A DNA stretch of 64,000 bases, from positions 7,068,001 to 7,132,000 of the forward strand of contig NC_135118.1 of the NCBI RefSeq assembly GCF_050908995.1. The letters run 5' to 3'. This stretch comes from Andrena cerasifolii. Its lineage: Eukaryota; Arthropoda; Insecta; Hymenoptera; Andrenidae. Of this stretch, positions 1 to 10,647 are shown one piece after another. A model generated the notes under the pieces. The model saw only the letters and a list, made by a program, of their open reading frames with translations. It did not search any database and had not been told where the DNA came from. The translations under genes were made by a program, and so were the position numbers. Numbering within the stretch: the stretch's first letter is position 1; every line of letters starts with the position of its first letter.

Positions 1-428
1 ATTAAGTAATATAAGTAGATATTGGTAAATCATTTATTTACAAAAAGTACGCCATATTATAAGCTGTAAACCATTTTGTACAAACTCTCATCTCATTTTA
101 TCATTGCCAAGTTATATATCTTTAAATAATTCAGTTATGAATTTATACAAAGACCATTAAAATTGCCTTCCATAACGAAAGGTAAGAATGCTACACTTTA
201 TCCAATTTTATGATATTCAAGCATAAGTTCTTTTAATTTGATAGATCCAATAAGAATTTGTTCCCCTTTGCTGCATTAGCTTTTTAGAGCATGGAATGTC
301 GAATTATTTTTCTCTTACGTTTCCTTATGCTTTATTTTTGCCTAAATATATCGCATATATTTATACATATATTTTGCATTCTGTTTAATATGTTCGGTTT
401 TATTTCGTTTCCTTGTTTTAACATTTAG

Positions 429-853
429 CTGAACCGGGAATCTGAATTTAATGAAATGGCAGCCTGGTTAGATCATACGGTGAGTCGTATGTAATATTAA
501 AATTACTTTTGCGAGAATTGGAGGATTTTACTCGAATTGTTTGAAAATCACTTCATATCATCGTAATGTCTATTAAATGTTTGTTTCGAAAGAATGTTCT
601 CGAATTATCGTTAATGGTTTAATTCATGATGAAGGGAAAATTGCTTTCTTTTTAGCCAGGGGCACATGGTGATCAGGAATCCTTAACATCTTCAGAATTT
701 GAACGTTTCTTAGCAGAACGAGCAGCTGCGGCTGAAGCATTACCAACTGTACCTACAACTACTGCTGCTACTGGCAACACTACAAATTCTGGCAGTTCAA
801 ACATTCAACGCCAAATTAACAAGGATCAAGATAAATCTTTATTTGCCCTTTAA
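429..853 (+). CDS. Tom1: TOM1-like VHS/GAT endosomal sorting adaptor, C-terminal exons (partial)
   Basis: Two exons are visible, 429-479 and 656-853 (stop TAA 851-853), joined by a GTGAGT donor and a TTTTTAG acceptor in phase 0; the 5' part lies left of the window. The first exon contains MAAWLDHT, the second LTSSEFERFLAERAAAAEALP and ends in a DQDKSLFAL tail. These match the conserved C-terminus of TOM1/TOM1L2 proteins, where a tryptophan-containing acidic segment is followed by SEEFDKFLEERAKAADRLP and a final LFAL. TOM1 family proteins carry N-terminal VHS and GAT domains, bind ubiquitin, Tollip and clathrin, and sort ubiquitinated cargo on endosomes. The VHS and GAT domains are not in this window, so the assignment rests only on the tail. 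It is short but distinctive. Confidence 0.83.
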
Positions 854-2399
854 ATGTCACTTTACCGATTCGTTTGTCAAAAGAATGATAGACATTAAGT
901 TTGAGTTGATTCAATCATTGGGATACCTCTTTCTAATAGATCGATGCTTCTAATAACATTATTGGTGTTAGAAACATTAACGAAATGAATCAGGATGAAA
1001 AAGGAGAAAAAAATATAACGAAAGGGAACGTGCTTTGCGCTTATATGTACTTAAGAATGTAATTGATACAACGTGACCGTAAATTAGCATTTCTGTATGT
1101 TGTAAAAATTTCATAACAATGAGTAACTTATTTTAAAGCTAAAATAATCGTTACGCGTATAAGCATTATGTAATACGAAAAAATAGGAATACTAATTTAT
1201 GTTATTTGTATATAAAGAACACATTGTATCCAAAATAACATTTACATTACAATGTGCTATCTCATGCCTTGAAGCTCTATGAAAATAATTAACTCGTACG
1301 TACGATTGCATTTTTCAAACTTGCAGATTCAAATGCAATAAAGTGAATATTTAATTAAATATTTGACTATCGAGCTATAGATGGAAGTATTTTTCTATGT
1401 TAAATTGTGTCTCGTTTATTTGACATTATCCTGTATAAACATGGTATACATATATTTACATCTCTAGTAGTTTTGATTTTTTTTTTATAAAAGTACTATT
1501 ATTATCATAGAGTAATATAAATTTATTATTGCTAGTTTTGTTATAATGATGTACCGATATTACAGATAAATAATATATTCTGAAATTATAATATAGGAAT
1601 ACCATTGGTGATAAGTTTTGCTTGTGATTTCAAAGACATTGTCTTGTTTCAAACAAAATTAACGTATTCAAAGCTGTAAACTGAATCAAGACTTTCCATG
1701 CAATTTTAAAAATGTGATAAGCAAAAGTTGCAAAAATAACGATTACAACAGATTATGTCCCAATAGCTGATTTTATAGAATTATTAAGTAAACTATATGC
1801 TTTCTATCGATGAATATTTTATTTCAATAGCGCATAATAAAATATTTTTGCTAAAAGTATATTATTTTCGACACACAGTGCGAATCACCATGGCACTGAT
1901 CGTATTAAATTCGATCTGTTACTTTAGAATGTACGAAACACTGTGTTTCCTTGTAATTATATTTTAATTCGAATTTAATGGAAACAAGACTTCCTTACTT
2001 ATAAAAGATGTTTTGATAACGCGATGAGTAACTCTAATTTTGTAGGTAATACACCCGAAGAATTATTGTTCCCTTTTGTATACGCATTTCAATATCGCAT
2101 GTTATTGAAAACATTGTGATGAATTTATGTTTCTACAGATTCCTTATGCTTTTAAAATTACAAGTTTGTTAAATGTTATAAATAATTTTTTCATTTGTAA
2201 TAAACATTTCCTAATGTTCCAATACGTTAATAACGTTTTATTTCTGAAGAATTGTAATCCTTGTACTATATATAAATAATAATTACAATGCATACAAGCA
2301 GAAACAAATGTATGCGTTGCCAATTTCAATAATTTTTTTTTAAGTCAAGGGCTCTTTGAAGTGTACATAATTAATTGTTTCTGTCGCTCATAGCATGTA
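854..2399. other. TOM1 3' UTR and AT-rich spacer, no gene seen
   Basis: The stretch is very AT-rich and has no ORF with splice-site support or a recognisable protein. The first 0.5 kb is probably 3' UTR. The 61-codon ORF on the minus strand near 2144-2329 looks like chance. Confidence 0.6.
1337..1342 (+). terminator. Candidate poly(A) signal of the TOM1-like gene
   Basis: An AATAAA lies 484 bases after the TOM1 stop codon in AT-rich sequence. The transcript would have a 3' UTR of about 0.5 kb. Other AATAAA motifs occur further on, so the true end is uncertain. Confidence 0.4.
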
Positions 2400-3025
2400 C
2401 AGTGAATCCAAAAAGTTTCTGTATACCTTATCAGAATCTTAACTGTATAACGATATTAAATTGGCATTGAACTCGGCATAAACAGAAACTTATAGTAGCA
2501 AAGAAACCAAATAAAAAAATTGAATGTAAAATCTTGCACTTAAACACGAAGCACGGTACATGATTACAATATTTATCTATTATTTGAAAGAAAAAATTCA
2601 GTTAATTCGTCACTTTACAAGCTAATCAGCCAAAGTGAACAATAAGATAGTAAAAAAGTGATTGCTCTATAAATTTATATACGCCAACAGCCTTGAATCT
2701 TGGATCTCCATAATCTCTAAATACGAATTATGTGAAACACACACGGAGACAGAAAGACAAGGAATTATTCCAAAGAAATTGAACTGACTATTAGCTATAA
2801 AGGAAACTAAAAATATCAGAAACCATGTTGCTCGCCTTCTGTTACATTATTCTATTTACTCAGCGAACTCGCTAATATATGAACCTATGTTTGTAAAAAT
2901 AATAAATGTGACATACCCAGCTAAAACAATTCAAAAGTTATTTCTTTATTTATATTCAAGTTAATGTTACACAACACTGAGTAAATTCTAACAAATAATT
3001 CTACAAAGACTCTCTGGATTCACTG
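2400..3025. mobile_element. TA-flanked MITE (Tc1/mariner-like), 626 bp
   Basis: The left end reads CAGTGAATCCAAAAAG and the right end CTCTCTGGATTCACTG, giving inverted ends that agree in the first 12 bases and partly beyond. Both sides are flanked by TA (2398-2399 and 3026-3027), the target duplication of Tc1/mariner elements. No transposase ORF is present, so it would be non-autonomous. It fills most of the TOM1-MCRIP2 spacer. Confidence 0.65.
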
Positions 3026-3059
3026 TACTGTACCTACATTGGAATTTTTCAAATTGGCT

Positions 3060-3135
3060 AGTGATTGTGTGTGCATACACGTGTGTGAATGTGTGTGCGT
3101 ATATATATATACACACACTATACAGACTGTGTATG
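3060..3135. repeat. GT/CA and TA simple repeat
   Basis: Alternating GTGTG, TATATA and CACAC tracts lie about 220 bases before the MCRIP2 start codon. It is an imperfect dinucleotide microsatellite. Confidence 0.7.
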
Positions 3136-3352
3136 CATAATGCGAGTGATACCACGAGCTAAGGTCACGTGGTTCACCCATCGTGTATTTCACGCTGATC
3201 ATTTCAACCCGTGCGGTTGATCTATCCGGTAGTGCTTAGAGTTCCGTGTGTTCTTTACTTGATTCTAAACTAAGAATTTAAGATAATTCCTCGGATGGTC
3301 TGGTATCGTGGGCATAGTACGCGGCTACTATTCTGCTCTTCTCACGGGGAAC

Positions 3353-5372
3353 ATGTATACTGTATCAAAAGGACCTAGCAAAATTGTCGCAAAGACCCGA
3401 AGAGGTACTGATATTCATAGTATGATTGCAGTTTTGTACGGATTTTAAAGCACAAGGAATCGTGACATCGGAGCTATTTAACGTCTTGTTTGCTCAGGAA
3501 TTAGTCAGAATCTCGAGAGGCTGGAGACACTGCGCGATTTAACGAGAAAAGCGGATCCTGATGATGACCACGAGATCACCCGGTAAGTAGTGCCCTAACC
3601 CTACTTCATTACTCCTCTCCCTCTCTCTTTGTACCTTAAGCATTACGCAATTCATAATTCCCCGTGAAAAAAACAGCACGCTTAATCTCTGTGCTGTGCT
3701 CGAAGAAGTATGGAAATCTGGATTGGTACAGTGTTATACATAAATACTGTATAGCCTCATAAAAGTTTATATAACGTAGCATAGAAATGTCCCTTCGCTT
3801 TAAATGTGTGTTGTAAAATCAGCGTTGATTTTACAGGCATGTGCCGAAGCCAGTTTTTCACATGAATGGGAAATCCAAACTTAGTTCGCATAGGCATCAA
3901 ATGCAGGAAGTTATAACGCCGCAACACGAGGAACTTATCAAATTTGTTTACGAATGTAGGTTGAAAGTATTTAAACGGCATTGCGCATTAATATATACTA
4001 TTGACACAGCCTTAACATAATATATGGTATAATACGAGAAGAGTAACGTGTATCGTAATTCGGTGAGGTCTATAGGAATATAATTTATGCAATATGCATT
4101 GCATAACACATCGTATTATGTATTTTTATGTATCCGAAATGTTATTCAAGTTTCTTTTTATTACTTTAGCATGGAATCAAGTGAACACACGGCAAAGAAG
4201 CGAATCCTCAGATGGTTCGGATTGCTCAGAACCTTCCAGTAAGTCCAACGGATAAATCTACATGTTTGTATGTTCCTGTATATATAATACTCATAGTTGG
4301 AATATAACGTCTTGTGTATTGCAGGTCCTAACTCTATAGTATATTATAATGGTGGTGAACCAAATGATACTCTTCAAGGTGAGTTGCATTTCTTTTTTAA
4401 GACGGCACAGGACTATTGAAATCTCGCAAAAGCGATTGTTTTTATTATTATTAATTCTGAACGTGTCGCCCTTTGTGAACATTTACATCAAAGTTTTACG
4501 AGGAATTTCGATTTATTACGGAAATTGTAGCGCTGAACGTAGTTGAGTGCACTGTGTAGTAATCACATTGGCCTCGCAATTATTTATGAAGTCGTTTATC
4601 TCGAAACTACATTTTTAAACTCCGTGTACGTCATATCGTTTGGAGGAATGAATAGTTTCATTTGAAATTTTAACTGGAGCTGTAGAATTCCTTTCTCTAC
4701 AGTGTGGAACTTGCGCATCAACATTGGATGTTTGTAAAACATTTTATAACTGATTAAAGACGATTTTTTTTCGTAAAAATTTGGGGGAAAATTTGCCTCG
4801 TGTGTAACTCTCACAATTTTTATTTAAATTCCCCAATAAAGGTCCACACTGTAGTTTTTAGTGTAGAAGTTACTCACTCCAAAGCATTTTGCTTTTAGAT
4901 GATTGGTTCACCTGGGACTGTGTACACCAACTACAGCTGCGCGCTACGCAGGACTATCTTTAGCATTAAATAACTTCAATAATTTTCAATATTCTGATAA
5001 TTTCTTTGTTCTAAATTACTTGTAAAAGCGTGCGCAAAAAACTGTGAAAAGTACCGGTATGGTGATTATGTGGTATCTATGCAATCCAACCCAAAAGGAA
5101 CCGTTGATTTTAGTCGTTCAATAGTCCTGTACCTCCTTAATAGATACGAGTGAAACGCTTTCTTCTTTCTAAAGACCAGAAGTCGTTTTACTTTTCTAAC
5201 ATATACAATACTGTCAGTTAATAAAATAATTCTTCTCTATTTGTTAACTGAGAATTTGTATTATAAACGATGTATTACTTCGATTAATTACTATATTTCA
5301 GACTTCAAACCATTTGATTTGGAATCTTGGTGGGGTAAACGATTATTTAATAATATCACCAAGTCACTTTGA
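3353..5372 (+). CDS. MCRIP2: MCRIP2-like (FAM195A) protein, complete, six exons
   Basis: Exons: 3353-3404, 3498-3582, 3837-3955, 4170-4238, 4325-4378, 5302-5372 (TGA 5370-5372). They sum to 450 nt (149 aa), all with GT-AG borders and continuous phase. The N-terminus MYTVSKGPSKIVAKTRRG matches the start of vertebrate MCRIP2 (MYTITKGPSKLVA). The middle (residues about 74-93) has ITPQHEELIKFVYESWNQV, corresponding to the family block with AHEENVRF and EAW. The C-terminus FKPFDLESWWGKRLFNNIT matches the family's F-P-IDLDEWW tail. Length is close to human MCRIP2 (160 aa). Family knowledge: MCRIP1 is an ERK-regulated partner of the CtBP corepressor, and MCRIP1/2 associate with the RNA helicase DDX6 and stress granules. 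The WW tail and the MYT-KGPSK start favour MCRIP2 over MCRIP1. A serine-rich acidic linker spans exons 4 and 5. Confidence 0.92.
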
Positions 5373-7161
5373 GACAGAGAGAAGCTCGTAAAAATTATGG
5401 AGATATATCTCAAAGTAGTACAGAATGGCAAACAGCGCTAAGGATTAGCCTGTTCTGCATTTTAAATGCAACATAAGAATTGCTGAATTATTGCATAGTG
5501 TTAAACTGGAAGTTTGGGGACGAACTTGGTTTACTAGACAGAGAATTACAATTGGTGAACCCAAAATCTTGTATAATATATAGTGCACTCATTGCAATGG
5601 ATTATATTGTTTCTTCCTTTATGAAATTGTAAACGAACTTTTTTTTAGTATATGCAACGTGTCAAAAGTTAGATTCACTCGTTCAAAATCTTGTACACGA
5701 CCATATGGGAGTAGTAGAGTGTTTCTCTGGACGTTTAAAGAAGCCACGTTAACAATCATTTGCATCGATCAAACATGCATTTTTGCCGACAGTGTTATTG
5801 AATATGTGATGCAACAGTACGTACGGTTCAGACATTTTTTCAACGTTGCCTCATATTTTTAAGGCCACTCCAATTTCAAAGTGTACGGGTGTACAGAAAC
5901 TTTATTTAAATATAAAAGAAAAGTGCAAAATTCAAATCGAATAAAGAAATTAATGCGATACAGAATATGATCACCGATACCATGATGAAAAAAAGAAACG
6001 TTTGTAGGTTTTTAAACTGATGATGGTGAAAGCATAGCTCATAATTGCATACCAGATAGGGTTAAGTATACACAATAATCCCTGCGTGGTATGAATGCAG
6101 CATGAGAACAATGGATTTTTAATCATAAAATGATGTACATATATTACATGCATTGTTTGTGTGAGTGCATGATACATTGCTGATATTGTTACGACAACCG
6201 TGTCTGAATACTTTTATGTAAACAAAAGTTTAGTATAACTTTGTAGACTGATACTGTTTAAGATTGTCATATGATTAATGGGCAAGGTAACGCTTGTCAT
6301 AAATGTATTTGCAAGCTTTGCTTTCACAATTTTGTATTTCACGTTGATCCGAATTAATCTCTTTCTAAGTTCTGCATTGTTTCAGTTTTATGTGCACTTG
6401 ACAAGTCGATTAGTGAGGGTACAAGCGTGAAATCTAACACTTGAAAAGCAGAGTTTGCAAAAGTAGTCGAAATGTAGTACAATATTCGGCCATATGTGGC
6501 TGAATTATGCAGTTATAAATAAATACAACTTTATACATATCATGATCTTCTTTTTACCCTTCTTAATTCTTTCGAATCGTTGATCGTGCAGACTTTATAC
6601 TGCTGCAGAATATTTGGTTTATGCACCTTTTGCTAAAATACAATTCTTTGTTATCACAATAATGTCTATTATGGTCCTTCAAGAACAAAAGTTTGTTATC
6701 AATAATTGCTGGATACTTAAAATACTCAAATGAAATACAAACTACGTAACTACATTTATTAAATTTCTACTAAATTTTACTTCGTTTTGTAATTTATATT
6801 AAGATGCTACTTTTACAAAGGGTTAGAATTCTGAGACACTGAGCTCTCTGACACTGAGACTTTGATTAAATACAGAACGTCGTTTTTATAAAAATAAGTT
6901 TAAATTATTGTGCATGATTAACAGTTATTAAATATATAACAATTAAATTTAAAAATATTATAACTATTAGTATTAAAGAGTGATATGTTTTATATCTAAA
7001 TATTTAGGTTACTATATCTTACTGTTAACCTTTTCAATCCTCAAATATGTATAAAGCATCCAGAGCTCTTCAAATAACTTTGATAATGTGTTGAATCTGT
7101 TTTCAAATTTCGTTTACATACTTGACTGGTAGTCATTCTCAAGTTTTCTTTACTCTCCTAG
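5373..7161. other. MCRIP2 3' UTR and AT-rich spacer
   Basis: AATAAA motifs at 5940-5945 and near 6518 are candidate MCRIP2 poly(A) signals. No further exon could be supported. Nothing here resembles the DhaK half expected upstream of the triokinase relic that follows. Confidence 0.5.
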
Positions 7162-8406
7162 GTTTCGATCAGATAGAGACAAGTACTTTTATCTTAGAAG
7201 CAGTGAAACAAATAGAAATACTTGGCTTAACGATAAAGAGAATATTTATTAATTAAATATTTGGATTTCCCTACTTCCACACCTGCTTGGCCAAGAGTAT
7301 TGACATCTGATATTTACAATAGGAATGACAGAAGTAATATCATTTTTATCACATTAATTTGTGTTAGTTTAGTTTTTATACAATTAATTAATACAATTAA
7401 TTTTCAGGTTGATGAAGTAAAATTAATTACAGGCGGAGAATTTTCTAAGGTAACTGAATCTTATGCATTTGTTTGTAGATCATTGTTATTTCAAACTCTA
7501 TATGTGAATAAATTTTCAAAATAGAATGACGATACCCTCGACATCACCTTGCAAGGACCAATGCTGAGCCATGAAACCGGTCAAACATTTTTATTAGTTA
7601 TATCAATGGCGTGCAAAGCAATAATAGCATGTACAAGGCAATTGAATAAAATAGATGAAGAGTTTGGAAATAGGGATTACGGTACAACACTTGCCCATGG
7701 AGCTACAGTTATTGAAGCTGCCATTCAGGTTTGTACATATGGTCTAGAATAAAAAAGAAATGACTCAAATTTTAATAAAAAAAAATCTTACAGGAAAATA
7801 AGACACCGGGGAGAAATCCATTTGCAACATTTATGCAAATTAGTCGTATCATTGAAAGAACAGTAAGTGGTACGCAAGGAGGGCTTTATTCCTTATTTTT
7901 TCATAGTGTTGCCAATGTAAGATGTTAACCATTATATTATAAATTTTATTACAAGGTATGAACATTTGTACAATAAACTCATACTTCAAAAATCATATGT
8001 TCATAGGCGTTTATGAACTACCAAAGTGATGAACAAGTAACAGCACATACATGGTTAGATGCTCTAGTTACTGCGAATGAAGCAATAAAGCAATTTAAGA
8101 CACCCTCTATAGGTGATCAAACTCTGATAACCGTTTTGGTAGCAGTACAAGTAGATTTAACAACCGCATTAATTAACAATGTAGATCCCATTGATGCATT
8201 TGGTATAGCTGTAAAAGCTGCTGAAAATTTTCATATAAACCATGTACGTACGCATTCTTTCAATGCGAGAATAATTTGGAAAGCAATTTATACTTTACAA
8301 TTAAAATATATTACAGAAACTTAAACATCCAAATCCTCAGGCACATGCGGTAGGTATATGGATGAGGGCTGCATATGAAGGTACTAAATTGAAATTAATA
8401 CATTGA
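7162..8406 (+). pseudogene. TKFC: Triokinase/FMN cyclase (dihydroxyacetone kinase) pseudogene
   Basis: The stretch translates piecewise into the end of a DhaK domain and most of a DhaL domain: VKQIEILGLTIKRIFI, then TSTPAWPR, ITLQGPMLSHETGQTF, FGNRDYGTTLAHGATVIEAA, and NPQAHAVGIWMRAAYEG before a stop at 8404-8406. Splice-like borders remain around 7408, 7449, 7526, 7729, 7793, 7918 and 8008, so it is not a processed copy. Damage is clear. A stop (near 7254) sits where about 25-30 DhaK codons are missing. The metal-binding motif GDGDxG has become GNRDYG. Near 8320 the frame must shift by one base to go from KYITET to LKHPNP, and the segment before it has lost the usual GRAS sequence. The DhaK half upstream is absent. 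Functional TKFC phosphorylates dihydroxyacetone and glyceraldehyde; this copy should not. Confidence 0.82.
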
Positions 8407-8580
8407 TAGCCTGGGTTTTTAAGTACGAATTGCATTGCATGTCCACGGAAACAATAATCTTTATATATTTTATATATATGTCAGGGTACGTGTAAATCAA
8501 AACCACCATCCTGGTTTTTGTATCAATAGAAGCTAACAATAAATGTTTGTAATGTTCTTCATTTCTTTGTTATTTCCATA

Positions 8581-8790
8581 AAGGCTGATTCAGACACATC
8601 GAGTAACTTAGTCGAATAGCGAGTAATTTAGTATGTTTTCGTGTGTGAACACTAAAAATTAGTCAAGTAGTTTAGTTAAACAATGGTAAATTACTAAATT
8701 ACTCGCTACTACCACAGACGACGTATACATCGTCTGTGCCTCGTCTGTGCTACTACTCGATTAAAATACTCGACATGTCTGTTCCAGCCT
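8581..8790. mobile_element. Short MITE with AAGGCTG inverted ends
   Basis: The left end is AAGGCTGATTCAGACACATCG. The right end read in reverse complement begins AAGGCTGGAACAGACATGTCG. A TA precedes the left end and TTAA follows the right end. Inside there is a small perfect hairpin, CACAGACGA with its complement TCGTCTGTG (about 8716-8741). No ORF is present. The right border coincides with the TTAA of the next element. Confidence 0.55.
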
Positions 8791-9420
8791 TAAGGGGGTA
8801 GACACGTCACGTGACCTGGCCGATTCGGCAGGTCGGTATTACAGTGATTATTATGTGGTCGGCTCCTCGAAGTGACAGAAAATATAACCTAATTGCTATA
8901 CCCGATTTCCTAAAGATACTGTTGTGACGTAATAATAATATTTTGAAAGGATGATAAAAAGTTCACAAATCTTTCGTAAAAGAACGAAATGGCCACTAAA
9001 CATTTGTTGTCATATACCATATACTTAGGTTATATTTTCTATCACTTCGAGGAGCCGACCACATAATAATCACGCGCATCCAGTCTGCGCATTTTCAGTA
9101 GCGGATTTCATGAACGAATTCTGAACTGGAATAATTATGAAACACAATGTTTACGGGGTTTATTACTATTTTATGATACTTCAATTCCTTTAATGTTCCT
9201 GTCCATATAACCGTTGGCTATTAACAAATAATATAAAAAAGGTACTCAAAAATATTGGGATGGCTTAGTGCACACATATTGTATGTCTACTTTTTAACTT
9301 TCTAACTTATACTACTAATTACATACTTTCAGTGATACCTATATTACAATAATGCAAAAAGTATTTATGTAATTATAAAGTACCATTGAATGTTTGAATT
9401 ACCCGTGTCTACCCCCTTAA
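8790..9420. mobile_element. TTAA-flanked MITE, 631 bp
   Basis: TTAA at 8790-8793 and 9417-9420 bound the element. The ends are inverted copies of TTAAGGGGGTAGACACG. A second inverted pair lies inside: the motif with GTGATTATTATGTGGTCGG (from about 8839) is repeated in reverse complement at about 9031-9077. TTAA target duplication is typical of piggyBac-type elements. No transposase ORF is seen. Confidence 0.75.
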
Positions 9421-10647
9421 GGTAACATATCGATGCTCGGTAATAATAAATGCAAAGTAATAATCATAGTTATGCTCTTTATGTATATTACCGATACTGT
9501 TAATAATCGAATGTGTTACCATTTAAAATTTAAAAGAAGAGACTTTGACCATCATGTCAGTAGCGCTACGCGTTGCGCCTTAGAATGAGCAACCCGCTGT
9601 CCGCCGTTGTTGGCCGTTGTCTACGGGAACTACGCCAAAGACTACACATAGAAATTCAGCGTTGACAAGTGCGACATCAGCTCCGCTCGCGACTCGACTT
9701 CGAAGCTCATCTCTGACCACGGATTTTGCTGGGAGTGCCCAGTGCTCTGCGTGCACAGTACGTGTTACTAATGAAAATCATTATACATATATCGCATAGT
9801 ACCATTTTCATTATAGATTGGATAATTAAATTGTGATCGGCAATTATCTTCTTCTCTATCGTATTATCTATCTCGAATGATCTTGCTCGCGTGCCCTACG
9901 ATATGTAACTAAGCCTTGGACTTTTTCGTCTGTTTTGACATTTGGCAAGTCAATATGGCGTACTCTCCACAGGTGAGAGACTACGATTTTCCGCGGTTGT
10001 TTTTACTATCGCATTTCAGTGTTACCTGCCGACGAGCTCACGTAAGAATTTAATCGCCACGTCGGAGTAACGAGATCTCGTGATAAATACCGATCCGTTA
10101 AATAAATATCCCCGCGGTTTTTTACGAGTCTCCTCCCGATACGTGGTACATATACGCAATGTGCTTGGATGCATAGTGACACAAATATTTATTCCATTTT
10201 GTGGACTTGTCATTACGTAATCATTATTTAAAATTCTGTCACCTGCGTGGATAAGAATAAAGTCATGCGTGCGGTTGTTTTCCCACGTTTTCTCTAAGTA
10301 CTGAAACATATGTAATTAAGAATTATTCTCCGCGCGACATAGACGTGGCATATCTTATTATTGTACGAGAAGTAACTTGGACATAACGTTTCTTTAATAT
10401 CTCCGACTGATAAATACGCGGAATCTTCACGAACGTCACTTTACTTCATCGTTCAACTCATGTTTAATATTAGAATGTTTAACATTGAGAATCCAGTGTA
10501 TTAAATTTACAGACGCACGTATGTTGTAGCAGATCCTTTGAAACGAATGGGAAAGATTGAAATGTTAGGCCACTTGAAGTAATCAAATATTTAAGAGGCA
10601 ATAAAGAGAGAACAAGAAGAATACACGCGTGTAAATAAGAGTGTAAA
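9421..10647. promoter_or_regulatory. Probable ZER1 promoter and 5' UTR region
   Basis: A locally GC-richer stretch at about 9560-9760 stands out from AT-rich flanks and lies upstream of the ZER1 coding start. A possible 5' exon ends at about 9972, where an ATG with five codons (MAYSPQ) runs into CACAG|GTGAGAG, a good donor. Its acceptor could not be placed, so this is only a candidate. No other gene is supported here. Confidence 0.35.

Noticed and set aside
8316..8330. An intron in the triokinase relic using the GTACGT at about 8243 and the ATTACAG at about 8315
   Set aside because: Reading through gives recognisable DhaL sequence up to KYITET, so the break is better explained as a frame shift than as splicing.
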